Positions 41,160 to 51,452 of a stretch of 64,000 nucleotides of DNA are shown here, in pieces (within the stretch, counting starts at the first letter, position 1; each line of letters opens with the position of its first letter). A program made the position numbers and the translations under genes. The notes beneath the pieces were generated by a model. The model was not told where the DNA came from and did not search any database. It saw nothing but the letters and a program-made list of their open reading frames with translations. Source of the DNA: Burkholderiaceae bacterium (GTDB taxonomy: Bacteria > Pseudomonadota > Gammaproteobacteria > Burkholderiales > Burkholderiaceae_E); contig JADJVQ010000014.1 in NCBI GenBank assembly GCA_016710525.1, positions 1 to 64,000 on the forward strand, written 5' to 3'.

Positions 41160-41272
41160 CTGCGGTGCGCTGCATGCGGGTGTTGCGGACCGGCAGTCGT
41201 GCGCGCTTTCCCGGTCTCGTGCTACACCCGCAGTCATCCGATGACAGCGCCGACCCTCTCGAAGGAGGAGCC

Positions 41273-42733
41273 ATGCCCGGCAGCAACCCGTGGAAGCTCG
41301 CCTGGCCGGTGGCGGTCTGGCTCGGTCTGCTGGCTGTGCCGGTTCCAGGCGGGCTGCAACCCCACCAGTGGCAGTACTTCGCCGTGTTCGCGGCGGCCAT
41401 CGTGGCGATGGTGGTCACGCCCCTGCCGGGAGGCGCCATCGCGCTGATCGCGGTGAGTTTCATCGCCGCGATGGGCTACGTCGAGGCCGATGCCACCGCA
41501 TCGGTCCGCTGGGCGCTGAGCGGTTTCGCCGATCCGGCGGTGTGGCTCACTTTCGGCGCGTTCCTGTTCGCGCTGGGTTACCGCAGCAGCGGCCTGGGCC
41601 GGCGGATCGCGCTGTCGCTCGTGCGCCGGCTGGGTCGGCGCACGCTCGGTCTGGGTTATGCGATCGCGCTCGCCGACCTGGCGCTGGCGCCCGGCATGCC
41701 CTCGAACACCGCGCGCAGCGGCGGCGCCATCTATCCGGTGGTGCGCGAAATTCCGCCGCTCTACGGATCGCTGCCCGGGCCCACGGCCCGGCGCATCGGC
41801 GCCTATCTGATGTGGACCGCGTTCGCCAGCACGGCGGTCACCAGTTCGATGTTCATCACCGCCCTGGTGCCCAATGCGGCCGCGCTGGCGCTGGCGGGCC
41901 GGGTGACCGGCCTGGAGATCGGCTGGTGGCGCTTCCTGGCCGGGTTCGCGCCGGCCGGCATCCTGCTGCTGCTGCTCGTGCCCCTGGTGACCTACTGGAT
42001 CTATCCGCCGCAGGTGCGCGAGAGCCCCGAGACGGTGGCCTGGGCCAGCGCCGAACTGCGCCGCATGGGACCGGTGTCGCGCCGCGAGTGGACGATGCTC
42101 GCCCTGGTCGGGCTGGCCATCGTGCTGTGGGTGACCGGCAGCAATCCCCGCGTGTCGATCCCCGGGCTGGGCAGCAACTTCATGCACCCGACCACGGTCG
42201 TGCTGATCGTGATCTCGCTGATGCTGGTGCTGCGTGTGGTGACCTGGGATAGCGTGCTGGCCGAGCGTGAAGCCTGGAGCATGCTGCTGTACTTCACGAT
42301 GGTGCTGACGCTGGCCGATGGCCTGAACCGGATCGGATTCATCGCCTGGTTCGCCCGGATCGCCGTCGCGCCGCTGGCGGGCACCGATCCGATGGTCGTG
42401 ATGTTCGCCCTGGTCGGCCTGTTCTTCTGGTCGCACTACCTGTTCGCCAGCATCACCGCGCACGCGGTGGCGGTGCTGCCGGTGGTGCTGGCCATCGGCC
42501 AGGAGATCCCGGGCCTGCCGGGTGCGCCGCTGGCCCTGCTGTGCATCTACGGCCTGGGGCTGATGGGCGTGATTTCGCCGTACGCCACCGGCTGCGCGCC
42601 CATTTATGCCGGCAGCGGATTCATCGGGCGTGCCCGCTTCTGGCTGCTGGGGCTGGTGTTCGGGCTGCTCTACTTCGCGGTGCTGATCGGGGTGACCGGT
42701 CCCTGGGTTCTGGCGACGATGCCGCCGCGGTAG
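41273..42733 (+). CDS. DASS-family dicarboxylate/anion:Na+ symporter
   Basis: The 486-residue inner-membrane transporter is preceded by GAAGGAGGAG. About 12 hydrophobic segments are visible. The signatures GMPSNTARSGGAIYPVV and GVISPYATGCAPIYAG are the paired SNT-type helical hairpin motifs of the CitT/TtdT branch. The likely substrate is a C4-dicarboxylate, citrate or tartrate, which fits the organic-acid metabolism nearby. It is divergent from acsA across 174 bp that holds the FNR-like box. Confidence 0.92.
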   Translation: MPGSNPWKLAWPVAVWLGLLAVPVPGGLQPHQWQYFAVFAAAIVAMVVTPLPGGAIALIAVSFIAAMGYVEADATASVRWALSGFADPAVWLTFGAFLFALGYRSSGLGRRIALSLVRRLGRRTLGLGYAIALADLALAPGMPSNTARSGGAIYPVVREIPPLYGSLPGPTARRIGAYLMWTAFASTAVTSSMFITALVPNAAALALAGRVTGLEIGWWRFLAGFAPAGILLLLLVPLVTYWIYPPQVRESPETVAWASAELRRMGPVSRREWTMLALVGLAIVLWVTGSNPRVSIPGLGSNFMHPTTVVLIVISLMLVLRVVTWDSVLAEREAWSMLLYFTMVLTLADGLNRIGFIAWFARIAVAPLAGTDPMVVMFALVGLFFWSHYLFASITAHAVAVLPVVLAIGQEIPGLPGAPLALLCIYGLGLMGVISPYATGCAPIYAGSGFIGRARFWLLGLVFGLLYFAVLIGVTGPWVLATMPPR

Positions 42734-42769
42734 CGGCGGTTCTGGAGCCCCGGCCAGCGCGAGGTCGGC

Positions 42770-43594
42770 CTAGGACGGCAGCAGCAGCAGCGTGCAGTTG
42801 AGCTTCTCGAGGCCCAGTGTCGCGGCCTCTTCCAGCGCCCGCGCGCCGGCGATGGCCACCAGACCGGGCCGAATCCGGACAAGCTGCTCGTGCAGCCGTT
42901 CGCCATCGCCTGGCAGGTGCCTGAACTCGACCGGAACGCCGTCCGCGGCCAGCTGGCCGGCCACCCGCGCCTCCCAGCGCTCGCCTTCACCGTCAGCGCC
43001 GGGTTCGCCGACCATCAGGAAGACCACCGGACTGCCGAACTGGCGGGCCAATGCCGATACCGGCGTGGCGACGGCCTGGGCCGAGGCGTCGGGCGAACCC
43101 AGCACGACGACCGGTGCGCGTCGCGCCGGTCCGTCACGCACGAGCAGCAGCGGCGCACGGGCCGCGCGCACCTGGCTCAGCGGTGTCGCGATGTCCTGCG
43201 CGGCGCTGCGGATGGTCCGCGCCGGCAGCGCCGCCACCAGCAGGTCGGTTTCGAGCGCGTTGGCCAGCAGCATCGGCATGACCGGTCCGCGCACGGTCTC
43301 GAATGCCCACTGGATGGACTGGCCTTCCAGTCGGCGGTGCAGTGACCGGCGGGCCTCGCCGGCGCGCTGCTGCAGCGCCCGCACCATCGCGGTCGGGTCG
43401 AGCTGGCGGCTGGTTGCCGACGACAGGCAGACTTCGCGGGCAAACGGCAGCGCGGCGAAATGAAGCAGGTCGATGTCTTCGACGAACAGTCCCAGCAGCT
43501 GCAGCTGCATCGATCGGGCCAGTTCGGTGGCCAGGGTCATGGCCGCCGGTGAATCCTGCAATCCCAGTCCCAGCACGACGCGCCGAAGGTTCAT
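42770..43594 (-). CDS. Universal stress protein (UspA family)
   Basis: The 274-residue protein begins RRVVLGLGLQDSPAAMTLAT and appears to contain two Usp folds (about 1-155 and 158-274). The usual ATP-binding G-x2-G-x9-G(S/T) motif is not clear in either half. It lies 35 bp downstream of the Lon-like protease gene on the same strand, so both probably share a transcript. It is convergent with the DASS gene. Confidence 0.85.
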   Translation of the reverse strand: MNLRRVVLGLGLQDSPAAMTLATELARSMQLQLLGLFVEDIDLLHFAALPFAREVCLSSATSRQLDPTAMVRALQQRAGEARRSLHRRLEGQSIQWAFETVRGPVMPMLLANALETDLLVAALPARTIRSAAQDIATPLSQVRAARAPLLLVRDGPARRAPVVVLGSPDASAQAVATPVSALARQFGSPVVFLMVGEPGADGEGERWEARVAGQLAADGVPVEFRHLPGDGERLHEQLVRIRPGLVAIAGARALEEAATLGLEKLNCTLLLLPS

Positions 43595-43628
43595 GGCATC
43601 TTCCGGTCCGGGTTGGCGCAGGGCTGCA

Positions 43629-46079
43629 TTAGTGCGCGCGTCGGGACTGGCGCGCCCGGTGGCCGCCCTCGCCGCCGCTCTGCGGGCGCAGCCGCTCGGC
43701 CAGCTGCTCGAGCCGCGCTTCGATCAGGCCGTTCAGGCTGTGCGCCGGGAAGGCGCCGCCGACGCCGCGTTCGCCCGCCGGCACGCCGGTCAGCAGTTCG
43801 AGGCCCTCGTCGATGCGCGAGACGGCATGCACATGGAATCGCCCGGCCTGGACCGCGGCCACCACCTCATGATGCAGCATCAGGTTGCGCACGTTCGAGG
43901 CCGGGATGATCACACCCTGTTCGCCGGTCAGCCCGCGCTCCTGGCACAGCCGGAAGAAGCCCTCGATCTTGTCGTTGACTCCCCCGATGGGCTGCACATC
44001 GCCATGCTGGTTGACCGAGCCGGTGACCGCGTACGACTGCTTCAACGGCACCCGCGCAATCGCCGACAGCAGCGCGTAGAGCTCGGCCGACGAGGCGCTG
44101 TCGCCCTCGACGCCACCGTAGCTCTGCTCGAACACCAGGCTGGCCGAGAGCATCAGCGGGCGCTCGGGCAGATACCGGGCCGACAGGTAGCCGCCCAGGA
44201 TCATCACGCCCTTGGAGTGCAGCGGCCCGCCCAGCTGGGCCTCGCGCTCGATGTCGATCACCTGGCCGCCGCCCAGGCGCACGCTGGCGGTGATGCGGAC
44301 CGGTTTGCCGAAGGCCTGGTCGCCCATCTGGACCACGGACAGGCCATTGACCTGGCCGACGCGTTCGCCCTGCGTGTCGATCAGCAGGCGACCGCGCAGG
44401 GTCTCCTCGCGCAGCCGGTCGCTGATGCGCGAGCCGCGCCGCGCCTGGCCGTCGATCGCGGCCTGGACATGAACGGCGCTCATCACCCCGTTGCCCTGCG
44501 CATCGGCCAGATGGTTGGCCTCGAGCATCAGATCGGACAGGCGCGCGATTTCGAGCGACAGCTTGTCGGCATCGTCGGCGCTGCGCGAGGCGTGTTCGAT
44601 CAGCCGGCCCACGGCCGCGCGGTCCAGCGGCCGGATCGCGTGCTGGCGCGCGAGCGTGGCGATCAGCCGCGCGTACATCAGGTCCGATTCATCATCGCGG
44701 TTCATGTCCTCGTCGAAATCGACCAGGACCTTGAACAGGTCGCTGAACTCCGGATCCAGCGCATGCAGCAGGTAGTAGATGTTGCGCTGGCCGATCAGCA
44801 CCACCTTCAGATCGAGCGGAATCGGTTCGGGCTCGAGCGAAACGGTACTGACCAGGCTGAGCGCCTGGGCCAGCGGCTCGGTGCGGATCTCGCGCGCGCG
44901 CAAGGCGCGCTTGAGGGCCTCCCAGGCCAGCGGCTGGGTCAGCAGCTTGACCGCTTCGACGATCAGGTAGCCGCCGTTGGCGCGATGCAGGGCGCCGCCC
45001 TTGATCAGCGTGAATTCGGTGACCAGCGCGCCCATGCGCGCTTCGTACTCGATGCGCCCGACCAGATTGTCGTGCGTGGGGTGATCCTCGAAGACCACCG
45101 GCGCGCCGTCGGCGGCTTCGTGGTGGACCAGCGCATTGACCGCGTAGCGGTTCATCAGCGCCTCGACGGGCTCGGCGCGCGCCAGCATCAGCGCCATCGG
45201 GTTGGCCGCCTCGCCCTCCTTGGACTGCTGGAAGTATTCGGCGTGATCGAGCACATCGTCCTGCACGGCGATCAGGTAATCGCGCACCGCGGGGATCGAT
45301 TCGTAGGCGGTCTTCATCTCCTCGATCAGGCTTGCCACGACACTGCTGGTGATCTGTCGATTCAGTTCGCGCAGCTTGCGCTGGGCCTCGCGCCGCCACT
45401 TCGGGATGAGCTCGATCGCGGCTTCCAGTTCCTTCTGCAGCCGGCCGATCGCTTCTTCGATGGGCTTTTGCTCCGCCTCGGACAGTTTCTGGAACTGCTG
45501 CGGCTCCATCACGCTGTCGCCCGACATCGGCGCGAAGCCGAAGCCTCCCGGCGTGCGCAGCAAGGCGATCTTCTGCTCGCGCGCATGGTCGCCGACGGTG
45601 CCGATCGCCAGATCCTGGCGGGCGCTGAGTTCGTTCTCGAGTTCCTGGCGCCGGCTGCGGTATTCGTCGGTCTCGAACGCCGCCGGAATGCCGGTACGCA
45701 GGTCTTCGACCAGCCGCGCCATGTCGTGCTGAAACGCCAGCGCCCGGCCGGTGGGCAGCGGCACGCGCGTCGGCTTGTGCGGCGTCTTGAAGTTGAAGAC
45801 ATAGCACCAGTCGGGCGGCGTCGGGCGCAGGCTGGCCGACTGGCGAAGCAGGCGATCGACCAGCGTCCGCCGGCCCAGGCCCTCGGAGCCCATCGCGAAC
45901 AGGTTGTAGCTGCGGTGCGCCATGCCGATCCCGAAACGGATGGCCTCGGCCGCGCGATCCTGTCCCGGCGCCTCGTCCACATCGGCCAGTTCGGAGGTGG
46001 TCTGGAACGGCAACCGATCGATCTGGCAGGTCCGGTACAGGTCCTCAGGGGATACGCGCCAGCGGTGATGGTCGATCAT
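43629..46079 (-). CDS. Lon-like ATP-dependent protease (LonB/AAA_32 type)
   Basis: The 816-residue protein starts at ATG 46079; the upstream extension is unlike the family. An AAA-type region with FAMGSEGLGRRTLVDRLLRQ (a divergent P-loop) opens it, and a long helical insert (AEQKPIEEAIGRLQKELEAA) follows. The C-terminal Lon protease domain keeps the Ser-Lys dyad: Ser in EGDSASSAELYALLSA and Lys in GGVNDKIEGFF. Residues VKLLTQPLAWEALKRALR belong to the Lon-like subfamily. It presumably degrades regulatory or damaged proteins. A universal stress protein gene follows. Confidence 0.92.
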   Translation of the reverse strand: MIDHHRWRVSPEDLYRTCQIDRLPFQTTSELADVDEAPGQDRAAEAIRFGIGMAHRSYNLFAMGSEGLGRRTLVDRLLRQSASLRPTPPDWCYVFNFKTPHKPTRVPLPTGRALAFQHDMARLVEDLRTGIPAAFETDEYRSRRQELENELSARQDLAIGTVGDHAREQKIALLRTPGGFGFAPMSGDSVMEPQQFQKLSEAEQKPIEEAIGRLQKELEAAIELIPKWRREAQRKLRELNRQITSSVVASLIEEMKTAYESIPAVRDYLIAVQDDVLDHAEYFQQSKEGEAANPMALMLARAEPVEALMNRYAVNALVHHEAADGAPVVFEDHPTHDNLVGRIEYEARMGALVTEFTLIKGGALHRANGGYLIVEAVKLLTQPLAWEALKRALRAREIRTEPLAQALSLVSTVSLEPEPIPLDLKVVLIGQRNIYYLLHALDPEFSDLFKVLVDFDEDMNRDDESDLMYARLIATLARQHAIRPLDRAAVGRLIEHASRSADDADKLSLEIARLSDLMLEANHLADAQGNGVMSAVHVQAAIDGQARRGSRISDRLREETLRGRLLIDTQGERVGQVNGLSVVQMGDQAFGKPVRITASVRLGGGQVIDIEREAQLGGPLHSKGVMILGGYLSARYLPERPLMLSASLVFEQSYGGVEGDSASSAELYALLSAIARVPLKQSYAVTGSVNQHGDVQPIGGVNDKIEGFFRLCQERGLTGEQGVIIPASNVRNLMLHHEVVAAVQAGRFHVHAVSRIDEGLELLTGVPAGERGVGGAFPAHSLNGLIEARLEQLAERLRPQSGGEGGHRARQSRRAH

Positions 46080-46276
46080 GGATGTCCCGGTTTTTGAGCG
46101 CAGTATGCACCCCGGCGGCCGCCGGGCCATTGCGCAACCTCAAGCGGGCCCGTTTCCGCTTTCGCGGGCGCCACCGGCAGCCTGCGATGGGCAGGCGGTA
46201 TGCTCGGCGCCATGCGTCGCGGCACAAGCGGCCGGTGACGGACCCCTATTTCCAATCGCATTCTCAAAGGAATTTC

Positions 46277-47923
<1,647 letters not shown>

Positions 47924-47947
47924 TCGCGGGGCCAGGCGCCTGGCCGC

Positions 47948-49273
47948 TCACGCGGCCGGCGGCGCGGCGATCAGGCCTTCGCGCATCAGCGTCGCGGTGG
48001 CTCCGCGGGCCGCCGCAATGCGCGCGGTGGCCCCCGCCAGCAGCGCCTCGCGCGACAGCGAGAGCCGGGCCACGCCATCGGCCTGCGCGGCCATCGCGGT
48101 GGCCGCCGCCACCCGCGGGTACAGCCCGGGCTCGTCCATCCGCGGCACGATGTCGTGCTCGCTGATGCCCCGATCGCGCGCGAACGCGGCCAGCTCGTGC
48201 GCGGCGGCCAGCGCCATCGAATCGGTGATCGTGCGGGCCCGCACATCGAGCACGCCGCGAAAAATCGCCGGAAAGCACAGCGAGTTGTTCACCTGGTTGG
48301 GGAAGTCGCCCCGGCCGGTGGCCACCACTTTCGCGCCCGCCTCGTGGGCCGCCTGGGGCCAGATCTCGGGCACCGGATTTGCGCAGGCGAACACGATCGC
48401 ATCGCGCGCCATCGCGCGTACCCAGGCCGGCTCGATGGTCCCGGGCCCGGGCGCCGAGAAGGCCACGCAGACATCGGCGCCGCGCAGTGCGTCGGCGGGC
48501 CCGCCGGTGATCGCGTCGGGGTTCGATTCGGCGCACAGTGCCCATTTGTCGGGGTAGAGGTCCTGCATGCGTGCGATGTCGGCGCGGCCGCGATGCAGCA
48601 CGCCGCGACGATCGCAGGCGACGATCTGGGCCGGCGCGACCCCGCTGGCCCTGAGCAGCCGGCAGACGGCGCTGTTGGCCGCGCCCATGCCCAGCAGTGC
48701 GATGCGCACGGAGTCGAGCCGCTTGCCGACCACCGCCAGCGCATTGACGAGGCCGGCCAGCGCGACCACCGCGCTGCCCTGCTGGTCGTCGTGCCAGACA
48801 GGGATATCCATCCGCTCGCGCAGCGCGGCCAGGATCCGGAAGCACCCGGGCTGGGCGATGTCTTCGAGATTGATCGCGCCGAACGAGGGCTCGAGCATCT
48901 CCACGGCCCGGATGAACTCGTCCTCGCTGCGGCTGCGCAGGCACAGCGCCACCGCATCGACGCCGCCAAGGTGCTTGAACAGCATCGCCTTGCCCTCCAT
49001 CACCGGCAGTCCGGCTTCGGGACCGATGTTGCCCAGGCCCAGGATCCGGCTGCCATCGGACACCACCGCGACCAGATTGCCGCGGTTGGTGTAGTCGTAG
49101 ACGAGGTCGGGGTCGCGCGCAATGGCCCGGCAGGGCGCCGCGACACCAGGGCTGTACCAGACCGAAAAATCGGCCAGCGTGCGGATCGCGCATTTGGGCA
49201 GTGTCTGCATCTTGCCGCTGTAGTAGGCGTGCAGGCGCAGCGCGTGCTCGTCCGGTTGCAGGTTGGCTGTCAC
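47948..49273 (-). CDS. Malic enzyme (oxaloacetate-decarboxylating malate dehydrogenase)
   Basis: The 441-residue protein has the catalytic Tyr in SVWYSPGVAAP, Lys in GKAMLFKHLGGVDA, the metal-binding FGAINLEDI and WHDDQQGSAVV, and an NAD(P)-binding GMGAAN. Reaction: malate + NAD(P)+ to pyruvate + CO2 + NAD(P)H. The phosphotransacetylase-like extension of larger bacterial malic enzymes is absent. It feeds pyruvate to the 2-oxoacid dehydrogenase and fits with the DASS transporter. Confidence 0.95.
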   Translation of the reverse strand: MTANLQPDEHALRLHAYYSGKMQTLPKCAIRTLADFSVWYSPGVAAPCRAIARDPDLVYDYTNRGNLVAVVSDGSRILGLGNIGPEAGLPVMEGKAMLFKHLGGVDAVALCLRSRSEDEFIRAVEMLEPSFGAINLEDIAQPGCFRILAALRERMDIPVWHDDQQGSAVVALAGLVNALAVVGKRLDSVRIALLGMGAANSAVCRLLRASGVAPAQIVACDRRGVLHRGRADIARMQDLYPDKWALCAESNPDAITGGPADALRGADVCVAFSAPGPGTIEPAWVRAMARDAIVFACANPVPEIWPQAAHEAGAKVVATGRGDFPNQVNNSLCFPAIFRGVLDVRARTITDSMALAAAHELAAFARDRGISEHDIVPRMDEPGLYPRVAAATAMAAQADGVARLSLSREALLAGATARIAAARGATATLMREGLIAAPPAA

Positions 49274-49298
49274 CGATCGCCTCCAGGGATGACGAAAC

Positions 49299-50303
49299 TC
49301 AGCTCGCGGGGTCGGATGGTGTCGCCGGGGCGCCGGCGCCGCGCTCGCGACGCCGGGTCATCCGGGCTGCGAGGCTGACGGCCACGCCGGGCCGGCTCCA
49401 GGGGCACACCGCCACGCAGATCCCGCAGCCGCCATGCTCGTTGAAGTAGGGCAGGCAGCGGTCGAAGTCCACATACCAGCGCTGTTCGCCGCGCACCATC
49501 TGCTTGTGGTCGGCGATCGCCGCGGGCGGGCAGGCGTCTTCGCAGACCCGGCAGCGCAGGCAGAAGTCGTCCGCGCCGAAGGTGTCGGGCGCGTCTTCGA
49601 GCAGCGGCACGTCGGTCAGCACCGAAGCCAGGCGGAAGCTCGAACCCAGTTCACGATGGATGATCGAGCCGTGCTTGCCGAGCTCGCCGAAACCGCAGGC
49701 CAGCGCCGGCGGGATCAGCGTCACCGGCCCGGCCATCGGGCCGCCATGCGGCCTGGCTTCGTGACCCTGCTCGCGCAGCCACGAGGCGAGCGCCTTGGCC
49801 ACGCGGTTGCCGCGCGCGTACTGGGTCACCACCTCGGCAAACGAAGGCTCCTCGGGGGCCGTCTTCATGCGCTCGTAGTCGTGGGCCACGCCCAGCATCA
49901 CGATGAAGCGCTGGCTCACTTCGAATCCGTCGTAAACCCACTGCGGCTGCATGCGTGCCACGCCGACGATGTCGGCTCCTGCGGCGAGGGCCAGCTGCTT
50001 GAGCTCGCGGGTCCAGTCGGCGGCGCTGCGCTGCGCCGGGGTCTCGGCCAATGGCGACAGCGGCATGTCGAGCACCTGCTGGCGCTCGGCACGGGCCCGG
50101 GCCAGCAGCGCACCCCCGGCGTTGTGCTGCTGAAACCAGCGCTGCAGCGGACCGTGCGGCGTGGCATCGGGGTCGTGCCAGTAGATGGGCCGCGGGCGGC
50201 GCATCGCGGTCTCACCCAGGCCATTGATGTGGTTGCCGGACTCGGCCGGCCACAGGGCCATCTGTTCGGGCGACGGAATGAATGGCTGGGCGGGTTTGGC
50301 CAT
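49299..50303 (-). CDS. RdhA/QueG-like iron-sulfur protein (reductive dehalogenase-like)
   Basis: The 334-residue protein carries two 4Fe-4S motifs: CLRCRVCEDACP (C-x2-C-x2-C-x3-CP) and C-x9-CGICVAVCPW. The second arrangement, with a DRCLPYFNEHGG leader, is closer to RdhA than to epoxyqueuosine reductase. The middle region ADIVGVARMQPQWVYDG through PALACGFGELGKHG resembles the corrinoid-binding core of both families. No Tat signal peptide, no RdhB membrane anchor. AAAGGA precedes the ATG. Substrate unknown; dehalogenation is inferred, not shown. It is 25 bp from the malic enzyme gene on the same strand. Confidence 0.8.
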   Translation of the reverse strand: MAKPAQPFIPSPEQMALWPAESGNHINGLGETAMRRPRPIYWHDPDATPHGPLQRWFQQHNAGGALLARARAERQQVLDMPLSPLAETPAQRSAADWTRELKQLALAAGADIVGVARMQPQWVYDGFEVSQRFIVMLGVAHDYERMKTAPEEPSFAEVVTQYARGNRVAKALASWLREQGHEARPHGGPMAGPVTLIPPALACGFGELGKHGSIIHRELGSSFRLASVLTDVPLLEDAPDTFGADDFCLRCRVCEDACPPAAIADHKQMVRGEQRWYVDFDRCLPYFNEHGGCGICVAVCPWSRPGVAVSLAARMTRRRERGAGAPATPSDPAS

Positions 50304-50352
50304 GGCGTCCTTTCATTGCGGGAGGGTGCGGGCGGGGTGGCGGATCCTGGGT

Positions 50353-51264
50353 TCAGCGCGGGGAAGGCGTGCCTGTCCGCGGGGCCAGCAGCGCGAAGGC
50401 GGCTGCGGCGATGATCAGTGCGAACCCGCCCAGGTCGCTGGCATTGGGGCGTTCGCCCAGCAGCAGCATCGCGCCCGCCACGCCGACCACCGGAATCAGC
50501 AGCGTGCCCAGGGCGGCCACCCCGGCCGGCAGCCGCGCGACGATGTCGAACCAGATCACGTAGGCCAGTGCGGTGGCGAGCACGACATGAAAGCTCAGTG
50601 CGACCCAGAACCAGGTCGCGGACCAGGCGAGGGCGGCGGGGTAGGACGACGCCGAACCGAACGCGGCCCAGCCCAGCGCCGACACGGCGGCGCCGACCAG
50701 CAGCTGCCAGGCGGTTCCGGCCACCGGCGCGACGCGCGCCGGCCAGCGCTTGACGAACACGGTGCCGGCTGCCCAGCTCAGCCCAGCCCCCAGGGCGAAC
50801 AGCGGCCCGCGCGGCGACACACCGGCCGCCAGCAGCGGCGTGGCCAGCAGGCCCAGGCCGGCCACGCCCAGCAGGACCGCGCCCAGTCGCCAGCGGTCCG
50901 GCCGTTCGCCGATCACCAGCCAGGCCATCAGCACCGCCCACACCGGCATCGTGAACGTGACGATCGCGGCACGGGCGGTCGAGCCGCCCAGCTGCGCGAA
51001 GGCGGTGCACAGATTGAAGCCGACGATGGTGAACACGGACGACACCGCGACCCGCCAGCGCTGGTCCGCGGGCACCCGCAGGCTCTCGCCGCGCCAGACC
51101 GCCAGCAGGAACAGCAGCAGTGCGCCGGCGCCCATGCCGACCGCCCGCAATGTCCAGGGCGACCACCATGACAGCACGACCCGCACCGCGGGCCAGTTCA
51201 GGCCCCACAGCAGCGCGAGCAGGGGGACCGCGAGCGCGGCCGCCGGATGGGGAAGGGCTTTCAT
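50353..51264 (-). CDS. EamA/DMT-family transporter
   Basis: The 303-residue membrane protein starts at ATG 51264 (ATG 51267 is immediately before it). Ten hydrophobic helices in two EamA halves are visible, with LLALLWGLNWPAVRVVLSWW at the start. DMT proteins usually export amino acids or metabolites. No neighbour defines the substrate. It is divergent from the acyl-CoA synthetase gene. Confidence 0.9.
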   Translation of the reverse strand: MKALPHPAAALAVPLLALLWGLNWPAVRVVLSWWSPWTLRAVGMGAGALLLFLLAVWRGESLRVPADQRWRVAVSSVFTIVGFNLCTAFAQLGGSTARAAIVTFTMPVWAVLMAWLVIGERPDRWRLGAVLLGVAGLGLLATPLLAAGVSPRGPLFALGAGLSWAAGTVFVKRWPARVAPVAGTAWQLLVGAAVSALGWAAFGSASSYPAALAWSATWFWVALSFHVVLATALAYVIWFDIVARLPAGVAALGTLLIPVVGVAGAMLLLGERPNASDLGGFALIIAAAAFALLAPRTGTPSPR

Positions 51265-51452
51265 CATCCCCAGTGTATGCGCCCGAGAGGATCGCCGCCC
51301 CGTTGGCCGGCGTTGCGGTTTCACTCGGTCGCCGGCAGCGCACTGGCGCCTGCGAAGCGGCGGTAGAGTGTGCGCGAGCTCCCCAGGAGCGCCCTCGGCA
51401 TCAGTGCCCCTCGGCCCTCGGTCAGGCGGGCCGCACCGGAGACACGATTACC

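Noticed and set aside
43473..46097. An 874-codon plus-strand frame opposite the Lon-like protease
   Set aside because: Its product is His/Arg/Gln-rich without domains, typical of antisense frames in GC-rich DNA; the opposite strand encodes a complete Lon-like protein.
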